Numbered from the stretch's first letter, positions 50,517 through 61,569 are shown. The stretch: 64,000 nt of DNA from Bradyrhizobium sp. WSM1417 (GCF_000515415.1 NZ_KI911783.1:2966392-3030391); one strand, 5' to 3'. Translations and numbers: made by a program. The notes: generated by a model from the letters alone, not told the origin.

Positions 50517-52067
50517 ATGCGTCTGTTGGAGCGTATTTTCGACCTCGCCATTATCGGAGGCGGTGTTAACGGCTGCGGCATCGCGCGCGACGCGGTGGGC
50601 CGTGGCAACACGGTTTTCCTGTGCGAAATGAACGATCTGGCGAGCGGGACGTCGTCCTGGTCGACTAAGCTGGTGCATGGCGGCCTGCGCTATCTCGAAT
50701 ATTACGAGTTTCGGCTGGTCCGCGAGGCGCTGATCGAGCGCGAGATTCTCTGGGGCATCGCGCCCCATATCATTCGCCCCCTGCGTTTCGTTTTGCCGCA
50801 CCATGCGGGTCTGCGACCGGCCTGGCTGCTGCGCCTCGGCCTCTTCCTCTACGACCACATCGGCGGCCGTCATCTGTTGCCGGCGACGCGCTCGGTCGAC
50901 CTTGGGCGTGACGAGGTCGGCCGCCCGCTGATCCCGAACCGCTACGGTCGCGCGTTCGAATATTCCGATTGCTTCGTCGACGACGCCCGTCTCGTCGTGC
51001 TCAACGCGCGCGATGCCGCCGACAAGGGCGCCGAGATCCGTACTCGCACGCGCGCAACGGATATCAAGCAGTCCAACGGCATCTGGACCGTCAGCATGAT
51101 CGACACGCTGACAGGTGCCCGTTCGTCGATCCAGGCCCGCGCGCTGGTCAATGCCGGCGGTCCCTGGGTCGAGGATGTGCTCGGCCGCGGCGCCGGCGTC
51201 AACGCCAAAGCCAAGGTGCGCCTGGTGCAAGGCTCGCACATCGTGGTCAAGAAGCTCTACGACCACGACCGCGCCTACATGTTCCAGAATGCCGACGGCC
51301 GCATCATCTTCGTCATTCCCTATCAGGACGATTTCACGCTGATCGGCACCACCGACCGCGACTATGACGGCGATCCCGCCAAGGTGAAGGCGACAGCCGA
51401 GGAGATCCAGTATCTCTGCACGGCGGCAAGCGAATATCTGGCCAAGCCTGTCACGCCTGACGACGTGGTCTGGACCTATTCCGGCGTGCGTCCGCTCTAT
51501 GACGACGGCGCCAGCGAAGCCAAGGCCGCGACGCGCGATTATGTGTTCGAGCTCGACACGCCCGGGGGCGTGCCGCTGCTGTCGATCTATGGCGGCAAGA
51601 TCACGACCTACCGCCGTCTCGCCGAGGAGGCGCTGGAACGGCTCGCGCCCTATCTTCGCAGTGCGAAAGCGCGCGAAGGTTGGACCGGCAAATGGCCGCT
51701 GCCCGGCGGCGACATGGGCGTGTCCGATGTCGACGGCCTGATCGCCGAGCTTCAGCGCGGCTATCCCTTCCTCAGCCACGAGCATGCGCGGCGCCTTGCG
51801 CGCGCCTATGGCACGAGGGCGATCAAGCTGCTTGGGGATGCGAAATCGGCGGCCGATCTCGGCCAGGCCTTCGGCGCGACGCTGACCGAGCGCGAAGTCC
51901 GTTATCTCATGGCCAACGAATGGGCCGTTACCGCCGACGACGTCGTCTGGCGCCGTTCCAAGCTCGGCCTGCGACTAAGTGCCGACGAGATCGCGGCGCT
52001 GGACGACTGGATCAGAACCCACGCCGTGCAGCAAAGTCCCCTGCTGGAAGCGGGAGGACGCTCATGA
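50517..52067 (+). CDS. glpD: Aerobic glycerol-3-phosphate dehydrogenase
   Basis: Membrane-associated FAD enzyme oxidising glycerol-3-phosphate to dihydroxyacetone phosphate and feeding quinones. FAD motif LAIIGGGVNGCGIARDAVGR is at the N-terminus. LASGTSSWSTKLVHGGLRYL and the IIFVIPYQDDFTLIGTTDRD block are family signatures, and the C-terminal domain carries YGTRAIKLLGDAKS. 516 residues. ATG at 50517. It is translationally linked to the ABC genes: its stop overlaps the next start (ATGA). Confidence 0.93.
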   Translation: MRLLERIFDLAIIGGGVNGCGIARDAVGRGNTVFLCEMNDLASGTSSWSTKLVHGGLRYLEYYEFRLVREALIEREILWGIAPHIIRPLRFVLPHHAGLRPAWLLRLGLFLYDHIGGRHLLPATRSVDLGRDEVGRPLIPNRYGRAFEYSDCFVDDARLVVLNARDAADKGAEIRTRTRATDIKQSNGIWTVSMIDTLTGARSSIQARALVNAGGPWVEDVLGRGAGVNAKAKVRLVQGSHIVVKKLYDHDRAYMFQNADGRIIFVIPYQDDFTLIGTTDRDYDGDPAKVKATAEEIQYLCTAASEYLAKPVTPDDVVWTYSGVRPLYDDGASEAKAATRDYVFELDTPGGVPLLSIYGGKITTYRRLAEEALERLAPYLRSAKAREGWTGKWPLPGGDMGVSDVDGLIAELQRGYPFLSHEHARRLARAYGTRAIKLLGDAKSAADLGQAFGATLTEREVRYLMANEWAVTADDVVWRRSKLGLRLSADEIAALDDWIRTHAVQQSPLLEAGGRS

Positions 52068-53143
52068 CCGTGACACTCGATCACGTGACCCGGACTGTCG
52101 ACGGGATCCCACATATCCGCGACGTCTCGCTGACGCTCGAGAGCGGCACGCTCAACGTGCTGCTCGGGCCGACGCTGTCGGGCAAGACCTCGATCATGCG
52201 GCTGCTCGCTGGCCTGGACAAGCCGACATCGGGCAAGCTGCTGGTCAACGGCAAGGACGTCACCGGCGTCGACGTACGCCAGCGTTCGGTTGCCATGGTC
52301 TATCAGCAGTTCATCAATTATCCTTCGCTGTCGGTCTACGAGAACATCGCTTCGCCCTTGCGCGTGCAGGGCAAGCCGCGCGCCGAGATCGAGGCGCGCG
52401 TCGCGGAAGCCGCCCGGCTGCTCAGGCTCGAGCCGTTCCTGAAGCGCACGCCGCTCCAGCTTTCCGGCGGCCAGCAGCAGCGAACTGCGATGGCGCGCGC
52501 GCTGGTGAAGGGTGCCGACCTCGTGCTGCTCGACGAGCCGCTCGCCAATCTCGACTACAAGCTGCGCGAGGAGCTGCGCACCGAGCTGCCGCGCATCTTC
52601 GAGGCGTCCGGTGCGATCTTCGTCTATGCCACCACCGAGCCGACCGAGGCGCTTCTCCTTGGCGGCAATACGGTGTGCATGTGGGAGGGGAAGGCGCTCC
52701 AGATCGGCGAGACGCCGAAGGTCTACCGCCGCCCGCAGACCTTGCGCGTCGCGCAGGTGTTCTCCGATCCACCGCTCAACCTCGTCGGCATCGAGAAGAA
52801 GAACGGTTCCGTGCAATATGCGGGCGGCATTGCCGCGCCGGCGTCCGGTCTCTATGCCTCGCTCGCGGACGGCGCCTATCGCGTCGGATTTCGCGCCCAT
52901 CAGCTCGCGCTTGCCAATGGCGAGACTGACCGCCACGCCTTCCATGCCACGGTAACGGTGACCGAGATCACCGGTTCGGAGAGTTTCGTGCATCTGACCC
53001 GCGACGGATCGAATTGGGTGGCGGTGCTCCACGGCGTGCACGAGTTCGAGCCCGGCCAGACCATTGATGCCGTGCTCGATCCCAACGACGTCTTCGTTTT
53101 CGATGCGGCAGACCATTTGGTCGCCGCTCCTGGCAATAATTGA
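52064..53143 (+). CDS. glpS: Glycerol ABC importer ATPase, GlpS
   Basis: One of two ATPases of the glycerol importer described in Rhizobium as GlpSTPQV. Walker A GPTLSGKTS (35-43), Q-loop VYQQFINYP, signature LSGGQQQR (133-140) and Walker B LVLLDEP (Asp157-Glu158) are intact. The switch-loop histidine is missing: YATTEPTEA stands where YVTHDQTEA is expected, putting Thr191 in place of His. A C-terminal TOBE-like regulatory domain follows about residue 230. 359 residues. Starts inside the glpD stop. Confidence 0.9.
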   Translation: MTVTLDHVTRTVDGIPHIRDVSLTLESGTLNVLLGPTLSGKTSIMRLLAGLDKPTSGKLLVNGKDVTGVDVRQRSVAMVYQQFINYPSLSVYENIASPLRVQGKPRAEIEARVAEAARLLRLEPFLKRTPLQLSGGQQQRTAMARALVKGADLVLLDEPLANLDYKLREELRTELPRIFEASGAIFVYATTEPTEALLLGGNTVCMWEGKALQIGETPKVYRRPQTLRVAQVFSDPPLNLVGIEKKNGSVQYAGGIAAPASGLYASLADGAYRVGFRAHQLALANGETDRHAFHATVTVTEITGSESFVHLTRDGSNWVAVLHGVHEFEPGQTIDAVLDPNDVFVFDAADHLVAAPGNN

Positions 53144-53155
53144 GGGGGATGCGAC

Positions 53156-54241
53156 ATGGCCCGCATTGACCTCGTCGATCTCGCGCACTCCTACGGCGGC
53201 AATGACGCGCCGCAGGACAGCTTTGCACTGAAGCCCGTCACCATGACCTGGCGACAGGGCGGCGCCTACGCGCTGCTCGGGCCGTCCGGCTGCGGCAAGA
53301 CCACGCTGCTCAACGTCATCTCCGGCATCATCACGCCGTCGCGGGGCAAAATCCTGTTCGACGGCGAGGACATCACACCGCTGTCAACCCAGAAGCGCAA
53401 CATCGCCCAGGTGTTCCAGTTTCCGGTGATCTACGACACCATGACGGTGGGGCAGAATTTGGCGTTCCCTCTAAAGAACCGCGGCGTGCCGAAGGCCGAG
53501 ATCGACAAGCGCGTCGCCGAGATCGGCCGCCTGCTCGATCTCGAGCCCTATCTGAACCGCAAGGCGACGCGGCTCACGGCCGACGCCAAGCAGAAGATCT
53601 CGCTCGGTCGCGGCCTCGTCCGCTCCGACGTCGCCGCCGTGCTGTTCGACGAGCCGCTCACCGTCATCGACCCCGAGCTGAAATGGCAGCTCCGCTCCAA
53701 GCTGAAAGCGCTGCATCGCGAGCTCGACCTGACGATGATCTACGTCACCCACGACCAGACCGAGGCGCTGACCTTCGCCGACACCGTGGTGGTCATGCAT
53801 GACGGCCGCGTGGTGCAGAGCGGCACGCCGGCCGAGCTGTTCGACAAGCCGGCGCACACCTTCGTCGGCTATTTCATCGGCTCGCCCGGCATGAACATCC
53901 TGCCGGCCGAGGTGAGGGGCCGTGAGGCCAAGATCGGCGGTCATGTGATCGCGCTCAACCGCAGCTACGACAAGCTGCCTGATGGCGCGAAGATCGAGAT
54001 CGGCGTCCGTCCGGAATTCGTTGAGGCCGTCGCGCCTGCGCCCGGCCTGCTCAGTGCGAAGATCGAACGCGTCGACGACCTCGGCCGCATTCGCTTCGCG
54101 CGTGCGCGGCTCGGTGATGCAAGGCTCGCGGCCCGCGCGCCGGCCGGCTTCACCAGCCCGGACGGCACGGCCGGCCTGAAATTCGACCCGTCGCACCTCC
54201 ACGTCTATGCCGACAGCCTTCTGGTGGAGGGAGCCGCCTGA
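53156..54241 (+). CDS. glpT: Glycerol ABC importer ATPase, GlpT
   Basis: Second ATPase of the glycerol importer, not the MFS glycerol-phosphate antiporter of the same name. Walker A GPSGCGKTT (42-50), Q-loop VFQFPVIYD, Walker B AVLFDEP and the switch His199 in YVTHDQTEA are intact. The ABC signature is lost: LTADAKQK at 140-147 replaces LSGGQRQR. This complements GlpS, which keeps the signature but lacks the switch His. MalK-like C-terminal domain (PGMNILPAEVRGREAKIGGH). 361 residues; overlaps glpP by one base. Confidence 0.9.
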   Translation: MARIDLVDLAHSYGGNDAPQDSFALKPVTMTWRQGGAYALLGPSGCGKTTLLNVISGIITPSRGKILFDGEDITPLSTQKRNIAQVFQFPVIYDTMTVGQNLAFPLKNRGVPKAEIDKRVAEIGRLLDLEPYLNRKATRLTADAKQKISLGRGLVRSDVAAVLFDEPLTVIDPELKWQLRSKLKALHRELDLTMIYVTHDQTEALTFADTVVVMHDGRVVQSGTPAELFDKPAHTFVGYFIGSPGMNILPAEVRGREAKIGGHVIALNRSYDKLPDGAKIEIGVRPEFVEAVAPAPGLLSAKIERVDDLGRIRFARARLGDARLAARAPAGFTSPDGTAGLKFDPSHLHVYADSLLVEGAA

Positions 54242-55143
54242 TGGACAAGACCGTCAATCAAAAAGCCTGGTTCCTGGTGCTGCCGGTGTTCCTGGTCGTC
54301 GCCTTCTCGGCAGTGCTGCCGCTGATGACGGTGGTGAACTATTCGATGCAGGACACCTTCGGCAACAACCAGTTCTTCTGGAACGGTGTCGGCTGGTTCA
54401 AGGAGTTGCTCGATCCTTCGACCGATCTCGGCGGCCGCTTCCTCGCCTCGCTCGGGCGCAATCTGTTCTTCTCGCTGGTAATCCTCGCGATCGAGGTGCC
54501 GCTCGGCATCGTCGTCGCGCTGTCGATGCCGCGCCAGGGCTGGACGGTCGCAGCCTGCCTCGTCATCCTCGCGCTGCCGCTGCTGATCCCGTGGAACGTG
54601 GTCGGCACGATCTGGCAGATCTTTGGCCGCCCCGACATCGGCCTGCTCGGCTATGTCCTCAACGCCATCGGCATCGACTACAATTACGTCTCCAACGATA
54701 TCGACGCCTGGGTCACTGTCATCGTGATGGACGTCTGGCACTGGACCAGCCTGGTCGCGCTGCTCTGCTATGCCGGCCTGAAGTCGATTCCCGAAGCCTA
54801 TTACCAGGCGGCGCAGATCGACGGCGCCTCGCGCTGGGCGGTGTTCAAGGCGATCCAGCTGCCCAAGATGAACCGCGTGCTGCTGATCGCGGTGCTGCTG
54901 CGCTTCATGGACAGTTTCATGATCTACACCGAGCCGTTCGTGGTGACAGGTGGCGGGCCCGGCAACTCGACGACCTTCGTGTCGATCGAGCTGGTCAAGA
55001 TCGCGCTCGGCCAGTTCGACCTCGGCAAGGCCGCCGCGTTGTCGCTGGTCTACAACCTCATCATCCTGATCGTCTGCTGGATCTTCTACACCGTCATGAC
55101 CAATGCCGGCGCCGACCGGAAATCGCATGAAGGAGCCGTGTGA
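54241..55143 (+). CDS. glpP: Glycerol ABC importer permease, GlpP
   Basis: Type I importer membrane subunit of 300 residues with six predicted helices. TM1 is AWFLVLPVFLVVAFSAVLPL. The cytoplasmic EAA coupling loop reads YYQAAQIDGASRWAVFKAIQ-LPKMN, which docks on the ATPases. MalF-like in position. Overlaps glpT upstream and glpQ downstream by one base each (TGATG), so translation is coupled. Confidence 0.9.
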   Translation: MDKTVNQKAWFLVLPVFLVVAFSAVLPLMTVVNYSMQDTFGNNQFFWNGVGWFKELLDPSTDLGGRFLASLGRNLFFSLVILAIEVPLGIVVALSMPRQGWTVAACLVILALPLLIPWNVVGTIWQIFGRPDIGLLGYVLNAIGIDYNYVSNDIDAWVTVIVMDVWHWTSLVALLCYAGLKSIPEAYYQAAQIDGASRWAVFKAIQLPKMNRVLLIAVLLRFMDSFMIYTEPFVVTGGGPGNSTTFVSIELVKIALGQFDLGKAAALSLVYNLIILIVCWIFYTVMTNAGADRKSHEGAV

Positions 55144-55949
55144 TGCATTCGATCCCCGGCCGTCGTCTCATCATGGCGCTGTTCTTGATCTTCCTGCTGT
55201 TGCCGATCTACTGGCTTGTCAACATGAGCTTCAAGACCAACGCCGAGATCGTCTCGACGATGACGCTGTGGCCGCACGCCCCGACGCTCCAGCACTACAA
55301 GCGCATCTTCACCGACGAGAGCTGGTATTCCGGCTACATCAACTCGCTGGAATATGTCGTCCTCAACACCATCATCTCGATCTCTGTGGCGCTGCCGGCG
55401 GCCTACGCGTTCTCGCGCTACCGTTTCCTCGGTGACAAGCATCTGTTCTTCTGGCTGTTGTCGAACCGCATGGCGCCGGCCGCGGTCTATGCCCTGCCGT
55501 TCTTCAACCTCTATTCGGCGATCGGGCTGTTCGATACGCCTTGGGCGGTTGCGCTCGCGCATTGCATCTTCAACGTGCCCTTAGCGGTGTGGATCCTGGA
55601 AGGATTCGTCTCCGGCGTGCCGCGGGAGATCGACGAGACCGCCTTCCTCGACGGCTATTCCTTCCCGCGCTTCTTCATCAAGATCCTGGTGCCGCTGATT
55701 GCGAGTGGCATCGGCGTCGCCGCCTTCTTCTGCTTCATGTTCTCCTGGGTCGAGCTGCTGCTCGCGCGCACACTGACCTCGGTCTCGGCCAAGCCGATCG
55801 CGGCGATCATGACGCGCACGGTGTCGGCCGCGGGCATGGACTGGGGACTGCTGGCGGCGGCCGGCGTGCTGACGATCATCCCGGGCGCACTCGTGATCTG
55901 GTTCGTCCGCAATTACATCGCGAGCGGTTTCGCGCTCGGTCGGGTCTAG
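55143..55949 (+). CDS. glpQ: Glycerol ABC importer permease, GlpQ
   Basis: Second permease, 268 residues, MalG-like. TM1 is IMALFLIFLLLPIYWLVNMS. The EAA loop is EIDETAFLDGYSFPRFFIKI-LVPL. Ends with the short cytoplasmic FVRNYIASGFALGRV typical of MalG-type subunits. Not to be confused with glycerophosphodiester phosphodiesterase GlpQ. ATG at 55143 overlaps the glpP stop; a GTG three bases earlier is possible. Confidence 0.9.
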   Translation: MHSIPGRRLIMALFLIFLLLPIYWLVNMSFKTNAEIVSTMTLWPHAPTLQHYKRIFTDESWYSGYINSLEYVVLNTIISISVALPAAYAFSRYRFLGDKHLFFWLLSNRMAPAAVYALPFFNLYSAIGLFDTPWAVALAHCIFNVPLAVWILEGFVSGVPREIDETAFLDGYSFPRFFIKILVPLIASGIGVAAFFCFMFSWVELLLARTLTSVSAKPIAAIMTRTVSAAGMDWGLLAAAGVLTIIPGALVIWFVRNYIASGFALGRV

Positions 55950-55959
55950 GGAGGCGTCA

Positions 55960-56289
55960 ATGGAATGGATTGCATGGATGGCCTGGACGCCGCCGACCGC
56001 GATCTTCTTTGTCGCGCTCTCCTGCACGCTTGCCGTGATGACCTGGCTCGCGGTGGCCTATCCCGAAGCCGAGCGGGTCGGCGTGCTGCGCATCCCGACC
56101 ACGCGCGGCGATCGCCTGTTCATCTCCCTGATCACCGCGGCGGTCATCCATTTGCTGTGGATCGCCTTCGCCGGCACCGACGCCCTCGCCACGCTGCCGA
56201 TCGGCGAGGACGGACTTGAAATTTCGCGGCTTTGGATCGCATCAGGAATTTCGCTGGCCACGGCCGTGCTCATTTTCCGCACGGTCTAG
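55960..56289 (+). CDS. glpU: Small DUF2160-type membrane protein of the glycerol operon
   Basis: 109 residues with three hydrophobic segments: TPPTAIFFVALSCTLAVMTW, LFISLITAAVIHLLWIAFAG and a last one at LWIASGISLATAVLIF. The polar loop PEAERVGVLRIPTTRGDR between the first two is highly conserved-looking. This small protein accompanies the glycerol ABC genes in rhizobia (glpU position) but its role in transport is not known. GGGAGGCG lies before the ATG. Confidence 0.82.
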   Translation: MEWIAWMAWTPPTAIFFVALSCTLAVMTWLAVAYPEAERVGVLRIPTTRGDRLFISLITAAVIHLLWIAFAGTDALATLPIGEDGLEISRLWIASGISLATAVLIFRTV

Positions 56290-56362
56290 CCCGCGAAGGA
56301 ACGGCCAGATCCGGGACCAACCCGGGCCTGTAAAAAGTTTGTCGCTGCAACGGAGGAATAAC

Positions 56363-58159
<1,797 letters not shown>

Positions 58160-58187
58160 GCGCCACGTCGAGCGAGATAAAAAAACG

Positions 58188-58215
58188 AAAGGCCGGGAGC
58201 GATCCCGGCCTTTTT
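58188..58215 (+). terminator. Terminator of the glp operon
   Basis: AAAGGCCGGGA (58188-58198), loop GCGA, TCCCGGCCTTTTT (58203-58215): an 11-bp stem with a U-tract. Confidence 0.92.
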
Positions 58216-58255
58216 CTTGTTTTGCGTGACGTAGTACTCTCTCGATTATCCTCCG

Positions 58256-58363
58256 CTGTCATCGTCCGCGAAGGCGGACGATCCAGTATTCCAGAGGCGG
58301 TCGTGATTAAATCGAGAAGCCGCGGCGTACTGGATGCCCCGCCTTCGCGGGGCATGACAGCTG
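58256..58363. repeat. Palindromic intergenic repeat, GATCCAGTA family, intact copy
   Basis: CTGTCATCGTCCGCGAAGGC starts the unit, and the pair GATCCAGTATTCC / GGCGTACTGGAT and the stem CCCCGCCTTCGCGGGGCATGACAG complete it. This is the best uninterrupted reference for the copy split by the IS at 1888. Confidence 0.8.
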
Positions 58364-58371
58364 TGCCCGCC

Positions 58372-59472
58372 TTACTCCGCCGGCTCAGCCGCCAGCGCCG
58401 GGTAATCCGTGTATCCCTTCGCGCCGCCGCCGTAGAACGTGTTCTTATCCCAATCGTTCAGCGCCGCGCCCGTCTTCAGCCGCTCGACCAGATCGGGGTT
58501 GGAGATGAAAGGCTTGCCGAACGCGATGAGATCGGCCGCGTCCGCGTCCAGCACCTTGGTGGCGAGATCGAAATCATAGCCGTTGTTGGCGATGTAGGCG
58601 CCGGGGAAGCGCTTGCGCAGACCCGCATAGTCGAACGGCGCGATGTCGCGCGGACCGCCGGTGGCGCCTTCGACGACGTGGAGATAGACTAGCTTGAGCG
58701 CGGCGAGACCGTCGACGATATGGTCGTAGAGGGCTTGCGGGTTCGAATCCGAGATGTCGTTGGCCGGCGTCACCGGCGAGATGCGAATGCCGGTGCGCTC
58801 GGCGCCGGCCTCGGCGACGACAGCCTTGGAGACTTCCAGCATCAGCCGCGCGCGGTTCTCGATCGAGCCGCCATAGGCGTCGGTCCGCTTGTTGGTGCCG
58901 TCCTTGGCAAACTGCTCGAGCAGATAGCCGTTGGCGCCGTGGATCTCGACGCCGTCGAAGCCGGCTTCGAGTGCGTTCTTCGTGGCGCGCTTGAAGTCGT
59001 CGATGATCCCTGGAATTTCGGAGAGCTCGAGCGCACGGGGCTCGGAAACATCGGCGAAACCGCCGTTGACGAAAGTCTTGCCCTTGGCCCGGATTGCGCT
59101 CGGCGCCACCGGGGCTGCGCCATTGGCCTGAAGATCGACATGCGAGATACGGCCGACGTGCCAGAGCTGGATGAAGATCTTGCCGCCGCGCTGGTGCACC
59201 TGATCGGTGACCTTGCGCCAGCCGGCAACCTGCTCCTTGGAGTAGATGCCGGGGGTGTCCTGGTAGCCTTGGCCCTGCTGCGAGACCTGGCTCGCTTCGG
59301 TGATCAGAAGCCCCGCCGAGGCACGCTGGGCGTAATAGTCGGCGGCGAGTGCGCCCGGTACGAAGGTGCCGGGAACGGCCCGGTTGCGCGTCAGCGGCGC
59401 CATCACGAAACGGTTCGCAAGCGTGATCGGGCCGAGCTTGTAGGTCTCAAACAATTTGGTCGAGCGGCTCAT
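58372..59472 (-). CDS. Old-yellow-enzyme family alkene reductase (NemA-like)
   Basis: FMN enzyme reducing activated C=C bonds or nitro compounds with NAD(P)H. 366 residues. LGPITLANRFVMAPLTRNRA opens the barrel, IQLWHVGRISH follows, GVEIHGANGYLLEQFAKDGT is the OYE signature, and YIANNGYDFDLATKVLDADA with DLIAFGKPFISNPDL closes the FMN phosphate site. Start ATG at 59472; a longer frame to 59523 is unlikely. Physiological substrate unknown. Confidence 0.9.
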   Translation of the reverse strand: MSRSTKLFETYKLGPITLANRFVMAPLTRNRAVPGTFVPGALAADYYAQRASAGLLITEASQVSQQGQGYQDTPGIYSKEQVAGWRKVTDQVHQRGGKIFIQLWHVGRISHVDLQANGAAPVAPSAIRAKGKTFVNGGFADVSEPRALELSEIPGIIDDFKRATKNALEAGFDGVEIHGANGYLLEQFAKDGTNKRTDAYGGSIENRARLMLEVSKAVVAEAGAERTGIRISPVTPANDISDSNPQALYDHIVDGLAALKLVYLHVVEGATGGPRDIAPFDYAGLRKRFPGAYIANNGYDFDLATKVLDADAADLIAFGKPFISNPDLVERLKTGAALNDWDKNTFYGGGAKGYTDYPALAAEPAE

Positions 59473-59656
59473 GAGAATGCTTCCAGGCGATGAGTGGTCC
59501 GAAACATTTGTGCATCGCGGCAATCAGCGCAAGGGAGGGAGCCATACAGAAACTGCAGGCGAGCTGCGCAGCGGAGGCGCACAGCATAAATCATATGCAA
59601 TTTCAGCCGCTGCAGCAGATTCGATCTCCCGCCGCGGCTGCCTGAATGATCGCTTA

Positions 59657-60160
59657 TCAGTTCGCGCCGAGAAAATCGCGCTTGCCGACCTCGACGCCGG
59701 CGTGGCGCAGAAGGCCGTGGGCGGTCGCGGCGTGGAAATAGAAGTTCGGCAGCGAGAACGCGCTCAGGAATTGCTGGCCCTTCATGGTGATGGACTTGTC
59801 GGGACCGGCCGGGAAGGTGACGTCCTTGGTGTCGGCGCCCTCGAACTGGTCCGGCTTGAACGATTTCACATAGTCGATGGTCTTCGCCAGGCGCTGCTTC
59901 AACTCCGCAAAGCTGGTCTCGGTGTCCGGTGTGGACGGCACGTCGCTATGGGTCAGCCGGGCGCAACCTTTGGCTGCGAAATCGGTGACCAGCTGGATCT
60001 GCTTCGACAGCGGCAGCATGTCCGGAAACAAGCGGGAGCCGAGCAGGACGGCGGGATCGACCTTCTTGGCCGCGCAATGCGCCTCGGCTTTCGTGAGCAG
60101 GCCGGTCAGGCTGTTCAGCATTTGCAAATAGGCGGGAACGACGGCGTCGTGGAAGGACAT
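59657..60160 (-). CDS. DUF1993-family protein
   Basis: A 167-residue helical protein starting MSFHDAVVPAYLQMLNSLTG, the standard opening of DUF1993, a family of unknown function related to the DinB-like four-helix fold. RLFPDMLPLSKQIQLVTDFA and LPNFYFHAATAHGLLRHAGV are the other conserved blocks; His residues in the last block could bind metal as in DinB proteins. No close neighbour suggests a role. Confidence 0.85.
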   Translation of the reverse strand: MSFHDAVVPAYLQMLNSLTGLLTKAEAHCAAKKVDPAVLLGSRLFPDMLPLSKQIQLVTDFAAKGCARLTHSDVPSTPDTETSFAELKQRLAKTIDYVKSFKPDQFEGADTKDVTFPAGPDKSITMKGQQFLSAFSLPNFYFHAATAHGLLRHAGVEVGKRDFLGAN

Positions 60161-60267
60161 GTGATGCTCGCTCTGTGGTGGGAAATCTCAGGAGAAACCT
60201 GAGCCACTCACATGGGAACCTCATGGAAAAATACAATCGCACGAGCGGCTTGTGCAGTGCGAAAATT

Positions 60268-61569
60268 CTATCGCACCATTCCCGCCGGCTGCGCCTGCGC
60301 CGTGCCACCGCGCATCCGGGTCAAAAGCTCGGCCGTCGGCCAGGAATCCGCCGGCAGACCGTATTTGATCTGCATCGCCTTCACGGCGGCGCGGCTTTGC
60401 TGGCCTAGCACGCCGTCGACCTTGCCGACGTTGAAGCCAGCCTGGACCAGAAGCTGCTGCAATTGCTTGAGTTCGTTGAAAGGCAGTTGCGCGACCGGTG
60501 TGGACGGCTTTCGCATCGGAGCCGCGCCCGCGATGCGGGTGGCGAGATAACCTGCGGTGGTCGAATAGATCAGCGAGTTATTCCACTCGGTGTAGGCCGC
60601 GAAATTCGGGTACGCCATGAAGGCCGGCCCGTTCCGACCCATCGGCAGCAGCACCGACGCGGCAAGATTGTCGTTCGGCAGCGGCCTCCCGTCGGGATAG
60701 GTCACCCCCAGCTGCGCCCATTTCGAGCGCGGCAGCTGCACCGTGAGGTCGGTCTGATCCCACGGCAGGTTTTGCGGCACCTTGATCTCCTCGAGCCACG
60801 GCTCGCCGCGCCGCCACTTCAATCCGTTGGCGATGTAGTTCGCGGTCGAGCCGATCACGTCGTCCTCGCTGCGGAGGAGATCGCGCCGTCCGTCGCCGTC
60901 GTAGTCGACGGCATAGTTGACGTAATGCACGGGCAGGAACTGGGTCTGTCCGAGCTCGCCGGCCCAGGAGCCGACCATCTCGTCGGGATGCAAATCGCCG
61001 CGGTCGATGATCTTCAGCGCGGCGATGGTCTCGTTCACGAACATCTCCGAGCGGCGGCAATCATAGGCCAGCGACACCAGCGATTTCAGTGTCGGCAGAT
61101 TACCCATGTTGACGCCGAAGTCGCTCTCCAGTCCCCAGAACGCGGCGATCACCGCCGGCGGTACGCCGTATTCCTTTTCCGCCCGCGCGAACGCGGCCGC
61201 ATGTTGCTTGATATGCTGCTGGCCATTCTGCATGCGATAGGGCGCGGCCATGCGGCCGGCAAATTCGGTGAAGAGCTGGCCGAACACGCGCTGGCCACGG
61301 TCGCGATTGACGATGCCCTGGTCGTAGACGAGGTAAGGCGAAGACGCCGCGATCGTCCGCTGCGAAACGCCGGCGGCAACGGCCTGCTGTTTCACATCGG
61401 CCAGGAAGCGATCGAAGTTCGCGCCGTTATGGCACGACGCCGCGCGCGGCGAGGGCGCGGTGGCCCTGGGGGGGGCGGGTTTTGCGGACGGCGCCGCAAG
61501 CTGGGCAGAGGCGGGAAGGGCGAGCGTGAGCAGGGCGGCGGCCGCGATCGCAAATCGGGTCTGGAGCAT
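60268..61569 (-). CDS. Periplasmic lytic murein transglycosylase, MltB-like, with peptidoglycan-binding domain
   Basis: Cleaves the glycan strand of peptidoglycan with formation of 1,6-anhydro ends. 433 residues. Signal peptide FAIAAAALLTLALPASAQ. The SLT_2/MltB domain has AAFWGLESDFGVNMG with the catalytic Glu, YDCRRSEMFVNETI, and ELGQTQFLPVHYVNYAVDYD-GDGRRDL. A C-terminal PG_binding_1 domain (LNELKQLQQ-type ELKQLQQLLVQAGFNVGKVD) follows. No lipobox, so it is soluble, unlike E. coli MltB. ATG at 61569 is preferred to 61635. Confidence 0.88.
   Translation of the reverse strand: MLQTRFAIAAAALLTLALPASAQLAAPSAKPAPPRATAPSPRAASCHNGANFDRFLADVKQQAVAAGVSQRTIAASSPYLVYDQGIVNRDRGQRVFGQLFTEFAGRMAAPYRMQNGQQHIKQHAAAFARAEKEYGVPPAVIAAFWGLESDFGVNMGNLPTLKSLVSLAYDCRRSEMFVNETIAALKIIDRGDLHPDEMVGSWAGELGQTQFLPVHYVNYAVDYDGDGRRDLLRSEDDVIGSTANYIANGLKWRRGEPWLEEIKVPQNLPWDQTDLTVQLPRSKWAQLGVTYPDGRPLPNDNLAASVLLPMGRNGPAFMAYPNFAAYTEWNNSLIYSTTAGYLATRIAGAAPMRKPSTPVAQLPFNELKQLQQLLVQAGFNVGKVDGVLGQQSRAAVKAMQIKYGLPADSWPTAELLTRMRGGTAQAQPAGMVR

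Noticed and set aside
52064..54241. Reading the GlpS and GlpT motif losses as decay of pseudogenes
   Set aside because: Both frames are full length, translationally coupled and otherwise keep Walker motifs; the losses are complementary, as in functional asymmetric transporters.
54205..55128. 307-codon minus-strand frame opposite the glycerol permease gene
   Set aside because: Asp/His/Arg-rich shadow of a permease with a clear EAA loop.
53156..55949. Naming glpT and glpQ as the E. coli glycerol-phosphate antiporter and glycerophosphodiesterase
   Set aside because: The sequences are an ABC ATPase and an ABC permease; the symbols follow the rhizobial operon nomenclature.
58160..58371. Looking for glpK after glpV, as in Rhizobium leguminosarum
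   Set aside because: A terminator, a palindromic repeat and an unrelated reductase follow; no kinase gene is in the window.
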